Notes under the pieces: generated by a model
What the model was told of the DNA's origin: nothing
The model's input: only the letters and a program-made list of their open reading frames with translations
Database searches by the model: none
Program-made: the position numbers and the translations under genes
From: Sclerurus mexicanus
Taxonomy: Eukaryota > Chordata > Aves > Passeriformes > Furnariidae
Reading direction: 5' to 3'
DNA length: 64,000 bases
Assembly: GCA_013396755.1 (NCBI GenBank)
Contig: VWZF01006750.1
Span: forward strand, 1,482,704-1,546,703
Part shown: positions 37,817 to 51,154 of the stretch, piece after piece
Numbering within the stretch: position 1 is the stretch's first letter
Layout: every line of letters begins with the position of its first letter

Positions 37817-40429
37817 AAATGTCTATCAATGGGACCCATGGAAGTCCAAGGAGGGAGTAGGGTCTGAAACCACTTTACTTTCCCAAGTCAGGGCTCTTCT
37901 CTCTGCTGCGTGGAGGCAGAGGTATGCACAGAACCACGTGGGTTTAGGAAAGAATTCACAGCTTCCCTGTTGAATAAAGAGATGATGAAAGATCTTTTGC
38001 ATTTGGCCATGCAGACTAAAAATTGGTTGTTTTGCATCTTCTTGCCTGTAACTTACAGTGGTCTATTACATAATTTTATTCCAGTTTTTGCAAGAGTTTT
38101 AACCCCACTTGATTTTCAGCATAGCTAGGAAAGCATCAAGGCTTAGAGATCCTATAGGAGTAGCAAACCTTAAAACCAAATTAAAATCCTCTCTAAGTAC
38201 AGTTTATTTACTTTAAGTAGTTATTATAACAGAAAACAGTTAGTTTAGTTGTTTAAAGCCCTTTGAGAGCTGGAAATGCCTGCTGCTTTATGGAAGAATT
38301 GTCTTCTGATCACTAGCAGCAGTCTGGAAAGCTTCCAGACAGTAGCAAGAATTAGTGAGGAGGAAACATGTTATAAGAATGGGCCACAGATGTGAACACT
38401 CACTCCTCCACTTTGGTGAGCTGATCAATTAAAGGTAGTTAGCAGTTTCCTGACTGGTGTTGTCTTGAACATCTGCAAACCACAAATACAGCTGTTTCCT
38501 ATCTTCTCCATCCTGTAGAGTATCAACCACCTTAGTCTGAACAGAAATTTTAAGTATCAGTAACAGAAGTGCTGAAAAGATATTGGCCAAAAGCAGCTTT
38601 AGTTGAATGTTTTGACAATTGCATTTTATACTGAAGTCACTCATTCACTGTTGATATACTAAGCCAGAAGGAACATCATCACCTGTAAAGGTGCAAGCAG
38701 ACAGATAACCCCAGAGTGTTTATTTTCGAGAGACTGACAAACCAGTTTTTAAGGTACTATTAGAACTAAATTATCAGTACGCAGAAAAGCATCTGAATCA
38801 CACAGTTTTCACAGTTGCTGGAAGGCATTATACTACTGCTGCCTGTCTTTGTAGTAATGTCAGCCTTATGTGTAAAGGGGGTAGTGAGAGATCTGTTCCC
38901 TGGCTCAAAGCACACAGAGTACAATACCATATGCTCCCATCAGAAGGAACCATGGGTGCTCATAACTAATCAAGATCAATCTTTCAATTAGGCAGATCAT
39001 AGGGTTCAAACACAAAGGAGAAGTGGTAACTCCCAGTGATGCGCTTATTCTCTTAGCCATGTTGTTTCTGTGTTGGATTATTGCTGAAAGGCTTAGGTGG
39101 AAAAAAAATGTGTTTCAAGGAGAAGGTGTCACGATATGTCATTTATAAACAGTGTATTATATTGCATCATATACGATTTATAATACATCCACGTGGACAG
39201 GTGCAGATACATGCAGGCTGCTTGGTCGGTGCTCTCAGAAGGCTGGATACAAGCCAGCTCTAGTCTCGAAGCTGTTTAGACACAAACCGGTAATATACAC
39301 AGCCTGTCACCAGGCCTTACTGACTTGAGCACAGAGCAATGTTAACACAATTATATAGACCAGAAATGGCTCATGTCTGGCCGGAGCAGAAGACAAGGAG
39401 ACAAATCTCACATCTACATCCACCCTCAGGAGAGTGCACTAATAAATTTCCCTGTCCCCCCTCCACTTGTAAGAGAGATGCCAATGTCTGTGAGACACTC
39501 AGTGAAAGAGGGCATTTTCAAACTCAGATAGGGTTTGAAATAAAATCCTTGCAGTGGGTATCTGTATGGGTCTTATCTGCTTCTGAGGTTTGCGGACACA
39601 AATATCTATATATGTCTTAGATCTCTTTGAGGTTTGTCTTGAATTTTTATAATGTTCATAGACATGCTGATAGAAAAAAATATCAGTGTTGCATGTCTTT
39701 CAAGCATATGGCACTCCTTAGAGCCAACAAGGCTTTTGTATGAAAAATGAATATGAAATCAGGGCAAGATTTTAGTATACCAAAGTAAATTTCTGCCAAC
39801 ACTGTGTACAACAAACAAAAAAGAGAAAAGGTGCAAAACGTGTAAGGTGATCTAGCTACCAGTAAGCTTAACTCAGGTCCACAGGGTACCTGAAAGAAAA
39901 GATACAAAACAAATGAACAAACAAAAATCCTCCTTAGAGAGCATGCCAGTCAGCTGGCCAGAAAAAAATGCCAAAGCAACAGTGTACTGGTGCCATCTGG
40001 CTACTTCTCCTCCCTCTGATGGCTCCCTGCCATATTCCTGACCAGGATATTGGAAGAACCAGACACAGGCCACATCCAAAAAAATCCTCACAGGTTTTAT
40101 ACTGGGCCCAGTGGATGCTGGAAGAGGTTTCTGGGAGTCAGTATTATATAAATGTCATACAGTGTGAACATGCCTGAAACAGCTAATAGCTGAGTACCAA
40201 ATCTTACTACACTAAAGGCACGCTGGGACTTTAAAGAAGTAAAAGCAACTCCACACTCAAGAGACTACAGATTAACAGGGCGCAGTGTATAGGAACATGC
40301 TGGATTTTCTCCTCCGTGGCTACTTTTCACTACAAACTTCCCTTTCAGACACGAAATGGGACTGTTGCCTTGAAGAAGACAAGACTTGGGGTCAGTTTGC
40401 CAGGAATTAATCTTTACCTAAGCTGAAGA

Positions 40430-40790
40430 AAACCAGGTTGTGATTATCAGACAGTTGTATTTATTTTGCTTGATATAAATGTAATCTAGGGATTGAAAGC
40501 AAAACACTACATATTCAGAAGATAATTCACAGTTTTAGATATCAACTGAAAATCAAAATATGCACCATTTGCAGTCAGCAACATTCGCAAACCACATGTA
40601 TGGGGCATGTACAGCTGGTGTAGAATTTAATTTGAATGCTATTTATGTGCTATGCATGCTGCATATAAAGCAGACTGTCAACTGTTCACTTCCAAAAAAG
40701 GAAATAAAAGATACAAAAATTAAACCTGCAAATTCCAGGAACCTTGAGATTTCAAAACAATAAGATTTAAATTTGTTTTTAATTTCACAG
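40430..40790. promoter_or_regulatory. Candidate conserved non-coding element
   Basis: A repeat-free, CpG-poor segment holds TTATCAGACAG, CACCATTTGC, ATGCTATTTATG, GCTATGCATGCTGCATATAAAG-type octamer/homeobox-like content and several TAAT/ATTT cores. Its texture differs from the worn repeats around it. Conservation cannot be seen from one sequence, so this is a weak call. Confidence 0.25.
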
Positions 40791-42199
40791 GCCTTTGCCA
40801 GTTTAACAGATTCTTTTACTCTTTTGGTATATTTCTCTAAAGCATAGTGTACTTTGTAATTGTTTATGTGTGGTTATAAAATTCTTATAATTCTGAGGCA
40901 CAGGAATGACCCCTACTCAGTGAATATATATTCCTTGGATTTTTTCAACTTCTAGTATTTTAATACAAATAATTTATATCTTAAATAATTTTAGTGCTTT
41001 TAAAAAGTGTGAGACTGGTAGATTTTTAAGAAAGAAATGTTTATTCATACAACATATACAGAAGAGGCTTTTGCAGTGCAAGTATCCTGACACTGCCCTA
41101 ATAAATAAGCAAAACAGAGTACTGTCAGTTGGAGACTTGCAAATTTTACTTAATGTTCATTTGATCTGAACTAGCACTACAGAAAACTGCACCCCACTAT
41201 TTCACAAGCTGGCTTAGAATGACCTAGGAAGAGCTTATGCAATTCATTTAAATTACAAAAAAGACAAAAATAACCCCCTAATTTTGTTTTTCTCCAATTT
41301 CATTTCTTTTTATCTTCTCTACAAGTATGAATGAAATTTAGCTCTGTGCAGAGCCAATAGCATGGTCACCAAAACAGAAAGCAAGAAAATAGATGAAAAG
41401 GCCTCTATTGGAAGATCTCATTTAAAGACTATACAGAGCTTAATAATAATACAGAACTGTGCAAAAAATAATTTTTACTAGTGTCAGATGTTCTGCAATA
41501 AATAAAATAAATCATGACCATTTCATGACCCTGAAAGCAAATGGAATAGTTTAGATTTCATCTACCTGCCCAAACTCTTCTCTGTCCAAAATGAGGTGGC
41601 CCATCTGCATTGCCTATTGAGAGTCATTGCCACCTGCCAAGAGATGCTAGACATTCATTGCAAAAAATCATGTCCCATGTAGTGACCTCAAAGTGAGAAG
41701 GATGAAGGATCCCTTTTTTATCTAAAACTCATAGATGGTACAATGAATCTTTTTTTTGGTCCCTCATTTGGAAAAGGAATTTTATTATTAGTCTTAAGTT
41801 GATTTTAAAGAATTTCTACTTTGGTATAAACAAAAATATAATATGGACTTGGAGCCTGAAAACTAAAATTACTTCCTTAAGCAATTACTGAATCTTGGTC
41901 TTTCTTTCCCCCAAAATATTCTAAGCATACATTAATTTGGTAAATCTCTGTAGGAATTCACACACATTGGGAAAGATAAGTAGCAGAGTAAGGACTGCTC
42001 TTCAGGAGAGCAGGCTGCGGTTTATTCAGGCATCTTACAGGTACGAAGGAGATCCCATGGGAGACAGTTCCGAATGGTAAAGTAGCTCACAAAAGCTATC
42101 AGGTCTTTAAGGACAGCATCCTCTGAGAACAATGCTCCATGCCAATACTTTGGGAGGAGGGATAAAAAAAAGAAAAAAAATAGATATATTAGGATAAAG

Positions 42200-43820
42200 G
42201 CTTGGCTAAACAGGGCACATATGACAGAGCTCCAAGGCAAAAAGGTAATATATGAGAGGTGGAATCTAGGACAGACTACAAAGAAGAAATGTATAAATGT
42301 TGCCTGGACATGTAGAGGTGATGTTAGGAAAGCCAAAGCTCCCCTAAATGTGGCCCTCCCAAGGGATATCAAGGAAACAAGATCTACCATTGTGTAAGTA
42401 GTAGTAAAACACTGAACAAGGAAAATGTGAGTCCATTTCTGAACAAAGCAGAACAAACAAGGGTGTTTCACCCTTCTTCAACAAAGAAAGTCTTCCAAGC
42501 CTCTTTGCTTATAAGTTTGAGAAGGAGAACTACAAGCAGTGATTGAGGATTCAGTCAGGGATCATTTATAACTACATGACACATACAAACCCAAGGGACT
42601 GATCAAGCTGCCTCCAAGAGTGTTGAAAGACCTGGTTAAAATCCTTGCAAGGTGACTATCATTTTTTCTAAACTTGTGGCAACTGAAAGAGATCCATGAC
42701 TTCTGGAGAGACAAGTATTGCGTTCATCTTCAGAAAAAGCCAAAATGGTCATCTAGAAAACTACAGGCTAGTCAGCTGCACTTTCATTCTTGACAAAATT
42801 GTTGAACAAGTCATCTTGGAACACATCTCTGGGCACAGGAAGAAATGTTTAGGAACAGCCAGCATGGATTTACTAAAGTCCTTACGCCCAAGAGACCTGA
42901 TCATCTTTTACAATGAAATTACACTGATGTGATGATCAGTGTGAGAGCAGTGGATGTCATTTATCTCTATTTTAGCAAGGCTTTTGAAACTGCCTCCTGC
43001 AAAATTCCAGTATCCAAGTTAGGATGTTTTGGTCTGGACAGCAGACAAGTATATGCGTGAAAAGATGGTCAATAGTTAGGCGGGATAATTGATTGAACTC
43101 CACCTGGGGGCCTGTTAAAAATTAAATACTGCAGGATCTGTACAAAACCTGTCCTGTTTAACAACTTTATCAATGGCCTGGAGGAAGTAACATAATGCAC
43201 TCTCATCTTGTTTGCAGATGCTACTAAACTGGTGCCTGTCCATATGTCTGAGACCAATGCCAGCTATCAAAGGGACCTAGACAGGCTGAAGGAATAGGCC
43301 AACAAGAACTTCATGCAATTTAATAAGGACAAATGCCAAACTCTGCACCTGGGAAGGAAGATCCTACTACAGAGATATAGGCTGGAGACACATTGGCTGG
43401 GAAGCAGTTCTGCTGGAAAGGACACTGGGATTTTGGTAGGTAGCGAGCTGATCATGAACCTGGCAGACAAAAGGGTCAACACCATCCAGAGAACTGTATC
43501 AACAGCAGCAAGCTTAATACACCAAGGGGAGTGATTATCCTCCTTTGCCCAGCATTCCATTGATCAAATTGAGTGAATCCAGTAGAAGGCCAGGAACATG
43601 GTCAGCAGCTGGAGTAATTGTCCTCTGAAGAGAAGTCAAGGGACCTGTGCTTGCTCAGCATGGAAAAAAGGGTATTTCATAGCAGCTTTTCAATACCTCC
43701 AAGGAAGCCCTCATGAAGAAGGATCCAGGTCTTTACATCTGTGTGTGTGCATGTGACTTCAAAGCTTGAGCAGGAGCTTGGACTGCAGACATGAGTTATT
43801 CTGTCATTCTGTGGTTCTGT
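42200..43820 (+). mobile_element. CR1 LINE, long degraded copy, plus strand
   Basis: CR1 ORF2-like order is recognisable throughout. A connector region (about 42200-42400, 'ggaaagccaaagctcccc') is followed by the RT fingers ('LENYRLVSCTFILDKIVEQVI'-like frame from 42696), the motif A context ('cattta tctctattttagcaaggc') with stops, and motif C-adjacent sequence ('tttgcagatgctactaaac' near 43210). Then come FNKDKCQTLHLGRK (43319 onward) and a shortened 3' end finishing in a TTCTGTCATTCTGTGGTTCTG tail at 43820. Multiple stops, indels and an internal deletion near the 3' end make it inactive. The left limit is uncertain and may reach 42000. Confidence 0.88.
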
Positions 43821-44369
43821 TTTACCATCAACATTGATTTAAGATAAATCCATTATTATTTGATTTTTAACATGTGTAGGGACAAATTATTCCTGCAGGG
43901 TAGACAGAAAACTTGACAATCCTTTGAATTTGTTTCTCATAACTTCTTTTCACAGGACTCGCCCTCACAAAATACAGAGGGCCTCCTTTTCACTTCTCTT
44001 TTGCTAGAAGTATACCCCTTTTTCACAATAGCCTTCATAGGCTGGGCTTCAAAAGTTTATACACAGGCTGGCTGATGTCTCTCCAGATTGCACTGAGCAA
44101 ATGTGGGATTGTCCCAGCACACAAATGGAGCACTCACAATCTTTTAAAGCTTCAGAGGTTTAGGGTTGCAGAGGGATCACTGAACAAACACAAAGCACAT
44201 GTTTCTCTCTGTTGTGCATTGTTTCTCACCTTCCTCACTCATAAATTTTAAGTCCTTGGAATAATAACCAAAGAAGCACAGCAGGAATAGTAAGAGAATT
44301 CACACAGTACACAGGATTAGGGAGACCCTATCTGGATGGCTGCACTCAGGACTGAGATCTATCCTAGGA
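43821..44369. other. Intergenic sequence between two CR1 copies
   Basis: No exon, RNA gene or clear repeat recognised. The segment separates a CR1 tail on the left from an old LINE remnant on the right. Confidence 0.6.
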
Positions 44370-44589
44370 AAAGGAAACTGATTACGACATAGATTGAAAA
44401 AGGTCCAGAAAATAGTTATAATTCATTGTCTGGGAAACATGCCTTACAATGAGAAAATAACAGCTCAATATGGTTTCTCTAAGAAGATACTAGAGCTCTA
44501 CAAGCCAGGGAAAGATCTCTATTTGTAAAAAATGTGTTCTGTCAAGTAGATAGAGATGTAACAAACAGGAAGAGTTAGCAGTTTGTGTG
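44370..44589 (+). mobile_element. Old CR1/L3-like LINE 3' remnant
   Basis: Blocks such as 'aaaaaggtccagaaaatag', 'acatgccttacaatgagaaa', 'cagctcaatatggtttctct' and 'gtaacaaacaggaagag' follow the order of the C-terminal coding region of old CR1/L3 elements (a counterpart of 'YEKRL.ELNMF.LTK'). It is clearly more diverged than the adjoining CR1 at 44590, suggesting a separate older insertion. Confidence 0.5.
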
Positions 44590-46466
44590 CAGTTAGAGAG
44601 CTATGACCTCTGGGAACATGCAGACATGGTGGGATGCGTCACAAGGTCAGAGGCCTGTGAAGGAGTGGTACAGGACCTTTGGGTGGGACACCCCAGGAAG
44701 ATAGAGAGAAGGAGTTACTCTTTAAATGAAAGTACCTCTGAAGTGAATGGAGCTTAGCCTTGGGACAGATCAGAGCTTGTTGGGAGTTTATGGGTCAAGA
44801 TTAGAAGGCAGAACAACATGGGTGCCATTGGTGTCTGCTCCAGGGCACTTGGTGATGGAGGACATAAAGATGGGTGAGGTACTCAGTACTGCCTTTGGCT
44901 CAGTCTTTATCAGTAAGACTGCTCTTCAGGAAACCCAGGCCTATTCTACAAGAGTGAAAACCCAGAGCAAGAAATACTCACCCTTGATGGAGCAGGAACA
45001 GGTTAGGGAACACTTAGATAAATTAAACATACACAATGAGTCCTTGAAGAACTGGCTGATTTCATCACAAGATTTCATACCATACCTCTTGATTATCTTC
45101 CCAATGACTTGGCAATTGGGTGAAATTCCCAAAGAATGGAAGCAAGGGTCACTCTTGTCTTCAAGAAGGGCAAGAACAAAGAGCTGGAGAGCTACAGGGT
45201 GGTTAACTTCACCTCAGTCACTGACTGAGAAGGTGATGATGAAAACCCATTTCAGAGAAGAAAGTAACTGGAGTAGTGAGCATAGGTTTATGAAGGCAAA
45301 ATCATGTTTAATGGGTGTTAATTTTTTCTACAATGAGATGGCTACCTTGGTGGATGAGGGGAGAAAAGTCAATGTTGTTTACCTTGACTTAAGTAAGGCT
45401 TTTGACACTGTCTCACTTTCATCATCATAGACAAGCTGACAAAGTAAAACTTGGACATGTAGAAAGTGAGATGAATTGGAAACTGAGTGAACAACTCAGC
45501 CCAGAGAATTGCAATCAGCAGCATACATTTCATTTGTGATCAAATAATTAGTGGTATATCACACTGAGGCTAATACTGTTTAGCCTCATTACTTACCTGG
45601 ACAGTGGGACTCTCAGCACGTTCACAGATGGTACAAAACTGTATTTCATACACTACAGTGTTACCATTCAGAGGGACCTGGAGAACCAGGAAGAGAGAAA
45701 CTTCTCAAAGTTCAACAAGGAGAAATGTCAATTCTTGTACCTAGGGAGGAAGAACCCCAGGCACCAGTACAAGCTGGAGACAACCATCAGGAAAGTAGCT
45801 CTGCAGAAAAGGATCTTGGGGGCCATGGACAGCAAGCTAATTAAAAATCACCAGTACAGCAAAAAAAAAAAGCCAACATGATCCTGGACTGCGTTAGGAA
45901 GAGCATTGCCAGTGGGTTGAGGGAGTTGATCTTTCTCCTCCACTGAGCACTGGTGAGGCACATGTGGCAATGTGTCCAGATCTGGGCTCCCCAGTATGAG
46001 AGAGAGATGAACACTGGAGAGTATTCAGTGCAGGGCTATAAAAATGTTTAAGAATGTACAGCATTAGAGCATCTCTTGTGTGAGGAAAGGCTGAAAGAGC
46101 TCAGCCTTAAGAAGAAAAGCCTCAGGGGGATCTTATCAACATGTGGCAAAAATCTGATGGAAAAAAAGAGGGAGACAGACTCCTCTCAGCAGTAGCCACA
46201 GACAGCGTAAGAAGCAATGGTCATAAACAGAAACCAGGAAATTCAATCTGAACACAAAAAAATCCCATACATTTCTTTTGCTGTGAGGCTGGTTGAACAT
46301 TGAAATAGCTTGCTTGGAGAGGTTGTGAAGTCTCCATCTGGGAGGCTATTCAGAAGGCAACTGGAAATGGTCCCAGGCAACCTACTATAACAGACCCTGC
46401 TTGAACAGGATGTTTAGACTCGATGATCCTCAGAGGTCCCTTCCAACCTCAGCCATTCCCTGATTT
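44590..46466 (+). mobile_element. CR1 LINE, long partial copy, plus strand
   Basis: A nearly 1.9-kb CR1 copy runs from the end of the endonuclease region through reverse transcriptase to the 3' tail (GATCCTCAGAGGTCCCTTCC then a worn CCATTCCCTGATTT). A frame at 44747-45430 stays open for 227 codons. It contains the equivalent of the pre-RT block (KMGEVLSTAFGSVF), a degenerate fingers region and the RT motif A context VVYLDLSKAFDTV, then ends at a stop right after it. Later blocks (QRDLENQE, FNKEKCQFLYLG-like, ALVRHMWQC-like) occur with frame breaks. This copy cannot be active. The 5' edge is approximate. Confidence 0.93.
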
Positions 46467-49400
46467 GCAAGTTCCAATAGCTCGCAACAGACACTTAATA
46501 CACTGTGTTTAGAATGCGTAAAATGTTAGTCGTGAGGGTAATTAGAGTGCTGAAATTTTTCAGTTACTCCATGTAACACTCTAGCCCCAGAGCTGTGGGC
46601 ACATGGGCTCAGCTAGGAGTTTCACTTTATAAAAAAAATGTATACATATATACATGCACACATATAGTTCTTTAATACCTTGAGAGAACATCAAGAGGAT
46701 AAGCTACAAACTTTGTTCCAAGGGTTTTCTTTATCAATTTAGGGAACTTGGCAAAGGTTCAAAAAGGGCACTACACAATTTAGACAAAATGTTCCACCAC
46801 AATACCAACTCAGCACATATTAATCAACAACACCCAAGTCAATATTCAATCAATTCACAACACTTAGGTCAAATCCAATCCCTCCAGCTCCAAGCCACCC
46901 AAAGCATCAAAAATGTAGTAAAGAAAAAGAAGCAGAGGGAGCAAGAAGAGAGAGAAGGAGAAAGAGGGAGAGATAGCTACTACTGAGACTTTGTGGAAGA
47001 CCAGCTATCACATGTCCAGATGGCAGGGCCATGACACATGCCACACCTATGCCTCTAGTTTTATCTGCTCTAGTCTCTACAACCAAACCCCCCAAGTGGG
47101 GCCTCTGACCCCCTGACCACTCTGGGGTTCCAGACCAGGGTGAGGGGCCGTGTTCTCACTGTCCCTGCCAGTCTAAGCTGGATTAGGGGCTCCAGGAGCT
47201 GTGGGGTGTTATAGTTTTCCCAGGCTGCTTGTGACTGGCAGCTATTCCAGGGCTTCCCCATGTAGGCTCCCAGGCCCTGCCATGAGGACTACAAAGCCAC
47301 TCCACCTCTGTGAGGTTCGGCCCATCCCTGCCCCTCCACAGACACACACACACACCCAACAAGGTGGTTCTGATCCAATAATAACTGATCTGATGTCTAA
47401 CACTGACACCTTCTCATCAGCTGAAGCCTTTGCATCAAGTGAAAATGTGATCTTGAAAAAGTTGCTCCAGATCACACAGGAATTAGATGTTATTTCTAAC
47501 AAGTACAGAAAAAGAAAGCTGCAGTCTAAGTTAGTGTACAACTTCAGTAATCAATGTCAGGCTACTTCTCTTTGCTTCTTGCACTAAATGTACTCTAGAA
47601 TCCTCATAGACCAAAATAGATTAAATTATGATAATGGTGTTTTCTGCTTTTAAAAATCTGGTAGTAGCTGAACACCAGTTCTCTGGTCTGCAATACATAT
47701 TTAAATATAACTTCTAGCGTATTTGAAGTGCACATGCAAATCTTTGGAGATAATAGCAGGTGCATTTAAATGAACATGAATTCCCTGACAAAATGTAGAT
47801 GAGGATTATGTTGCAAGACATTTTGTGTACAAGAATTTCAGATGAGTTGACAAGGAAGCTTACTATATTATATGCTATGTAAAATACTGGAAAAGTTCAA
47901 GATTACTAAAATTAAGGTAATATCATGCCCACATCATCTTAAACAAAATTACTGATTTGATTTTAACTCTGTCAGCTTGACAAAGAAAGAGGACTGGTTT
48001 TATTAACGAAAAGAATGGCCAATGAGCTGAACACTGTTCCATGTGCAATTATGGGTCTACTGAAATCTTTGGATACATAAACAGAGAATATCAAGTAGGG
48101 GAGCAGAGCCCAGTATTCAAGCTCATCATTCAAGCAGCCAGTCAACCACTGAACACCTGAATGAGTGCAGTTGGAACATGGTGTCCAGTTCTGCTGTCCA
48201 CTCCTCAGAAAGGCAAGTAACAATACAGAAAGAGTTCAGAAATTAACCAGAAGAGTCCCTGGGGAGTCTTTTATTATGATAAACTGAAGGGTTTGACTTT
48301 AACAAGTGTGAGGTTGACAGCTCAGTTACATAAGAAAGAGTGATCTTCAGTCTAGCCAAGGGAGTTACAACAATGCTATGCTGGAGTTGAAACCAGAGAG
48401 ATTCAAACCAGGAGAAAGTTACATGTTTTAAACTGTGAGAACAGCTATCATTGAAGTAATTTCTCTAAGGTCATGCTGCATTAACATAGAAAATCGAAAC
48501 ATTAAGATTTTCATTTCCACAGACATGATCTAGTTTAAACAAATTAATTCAGTGCAGTCTTATGCATTGCACAGGAGGTCCAATTAGATGCTTGCAGCAG
48601 TTCCTTTGGGCTTTTTAACTGTAATATGTACTTTGTGACTCTTCTGCCCTCCCCAAGACTGTCAGGAACATGTAAATGCTGCTCACACAAGTGCACATGC
48701 CTGCCACAGCTACAGGGGAATGAATCTCACACTCCCTCCATGGCACTGTAACCCACATGTTTTATGCTTCAGCATTTGACTTTGGCCCAAAGAAAGAGAG
48801 AACAGCTGTTGTTTAGACTCATTAAGAGCCAAGGAACCCAACAGAGGTCTGTTCCATGCACTGCCTGTGCATGAGTGGATCGGTGCGGCACTACAGGAGC
48901 ACAACCTAACAGTTGTTTCCAAAAGGCATGTGCCAGCACCATCTACAACACGCCTCCCCACACCTTTGCTTAGCAGGCACACACCATCACCATCTTCATC
49001 ATTCTCCTGTGGTTAACACAGCAAAGACCTATGAATACTTGCAAATGAACTATTAACTTAATTAACAGAATTGATGCTGAATTAGAGTTGCATATTTGTC
49101 ATTTGTACCTCTGGGTCTACCCTGACACAGCCTTTTCCTGACTGTGCTGTATTTTGGGACTCGGTCAACTCTACCTGCTGGTTGTTGCCTGAAAATGTCT
49201 TGTGCAAAACAATTGACTTAATGCCTCTTGTCTGCTCTCCTCTTGGCAGAGCAGGTGTCCATCTGGATTTACAAGCTCTATGACCACCAGGCTACCTCTC
49301 ATGACACAATCGATATCCTCACATATAAGCAGACTCTTTTTATCAAGCGGTGGCAGCTTCTGGGCATTCTGGTTTTGCTTTATCTCTCTCTTATTTTTGC

Positions 49401-51154
49401 AAGTATCAATTTCTCTCAGTTTATAATGGATTTTTTTCTGCTGTTCTTGTAAGCAACATCTAAGGTCATATTAATCCTGTTACACTGGCATTGTTCTGTA
49501 ATACAAGTACTAAATAGCCAGAAGTTGACTCAGTAGCCCTTTCTTTTTCAATAGGTGTGTTATATTTGAGTGATAATTTCCAACAAATGGACTGAAGAAA
49601 ATAGGAACTAAAGAGTGCTCATCTAAGCCTGCACTTTGCTGGAAACTGCTAAATCCATATCCACATAACTGAGACTATGACTCTAAACTGTGCCTGCTGT
49701 TCCAGACAAACTAGCAAAAATTACCTGAAATACCAAAATCTCCTGTTTAGTTGTAGCAAGGCTGTCTCAGGGATGTAAGAACAGGAAGGACAGTTTCTCA
49801 AACCCTTCACTGAATAATCTATGTCAAGTTTGATCCAAAGGGATAAATCTGCACAAGCTGTGTCACCTGTGGGAATAGTCTTTATGTTCTTTCACTTTAA
49901 TTGATCTGTATGTTTTGTATAAATCCCTTAGCTGTTCAAACATTCACAATTTCTTTACAGCCATTAATATATCCTTTTCACATTTCTCTTGGGTTTTCCA
50001 ATTCCAAGATTATTTCTTCTGGGTTTTTTTATTATTTTATTTTTGTTAAATCTTCTTCTGTAACTGCTTAAGAATCACAATACAGGCTGAAATAAAATCC
50101 TGTGAAATTGTGAATTAAATATTGTGAATACTGTGAAACAAAATCCTGCCTGTTCTGGTCCCTAACTTCAGCTGACAATATTTTATGTAAATAAGCTGTT
50201 CTGACTACCCTGTGTTAATACCCTTCCTTTTCATTTCCAGGGTTTCATTCCAGTAGCAGTTCTGGCTGCTGTTGTCCATCTTTCATTTAGAATTGGATAG
50301 ATTTCTGTTTTCTTCACAACATAGCTTAAACATGATCTAACACTAGACTTTGTTACACTTCATTTCTATTAAATACCAAACCTCAATCAGGTTTGTATTC
50401 AAACTGCAGCATCACTGATTTGAAGCTGAAAGAAAAATTTCTATAATCCCAAAGCAGAAGCTGGCAGATCCTCCTTAGTGATGGCAGTAAGTGATGTGTG
50501 ATCAGTCTCTGACTACACTGATTGGAACGGTGGAAAAAAAAATTATAAGAGCCGAAACGAATGTGACATTGAGTCTCTTTTTGTCCCTAAATTTGCTGAT
50601 CCTCTATACTGTCTGGTTTGGGCAATTCAGTACAACAAACCGTCCTTCACCATTTAACATCTTTGGGCAATTGTGCAACCCTCACATGTCATGAAATTAT
50701 CCCAGTGATTAAGATTCAAGATTTTGGGCTATATATGCACTCCTCAGTAAATGGACTGGGGAGCCCTAGCCCTCAAGATAAAGTGGTACAGATTGATGGA
50801 TACCCACATTGCTAAGGCCAGACCTCTCTTCAACAGACTGGCTTCATTCAGAGCCCAGAGCATTTGGCCTCTATATACCCAAGCCTCTGGTAGCCCTAAG
50901 ATGTCATTGTTAGTTTGTGTTTCTTTTGCCAGTTTACAATACCTAAAATAATATGAGACATGTGGTACAGGCAACACACACAGCATGTGCACCATCACAC
51001 CAAGAAAAAACAGAGCATGCTGACAGGTTTGGCATCTGGAAAGACAAAGCCTTCCAGGATGATTTAAGAGGACTATCTCTCATGAAGAAGCCAAACCTGT
51101 TTGCAGGCCATATTGCCCTTTAGGCATGAAGTGGTATGAAACTTTTTTCAGACT
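46467..51154. other. Intergenic sequence, no gene seen
   Basis: Contains the old LINE remnant near 48.2 kb and a GC-richer, repeat-like block at about 46714-47360, which includes a GA-rich stretch at 46918-46975 and a (CA)n run near 47340-47357. The 128-codon (47201) and 99-codon (47242, minus) frames overlap on opposite strands and show no domain. No RNA gene was recognised. Confidence 0.6.
48160..48310 (+). mobile_element. Old CR1/L3-like LINE remnant
   Basis: The phrase 'ggtgtccagttctgctgtcc' followed by 'actcctcag' and 'aaagagttcagaaattaacc' tracks the CR1/L3 segment that reads gtgtccagttctgggctcctcag then agagtccagcgcagggctac. Divergence is high, so it is an ancient fragment. Boundaries are approximate. 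Confidence 0.5.

Larger units (their letters stand above)
36976..42199. other. Intergenic sequence, no gene seen
   Basis: Includes a GC-richer, repeat-like block at about 37560-38000 with a GA microsatellite, and a clean non-repetitive AT-rich patch at 40430-40790 that may be conserved. Open frames are short (99 codons or fewer) until 42022-42471 on the minus strand (149 codons, partly inside the CR1), none with a recognisable domain. Confidence 0.6.

Noticed and set aside
44747..45430. 227-codon frame as a host gene
   Set aside because: It contains the CR1 reverse-transcriptase signature DLSKAFDTV in CR1 order and belongs to the LINE copy.
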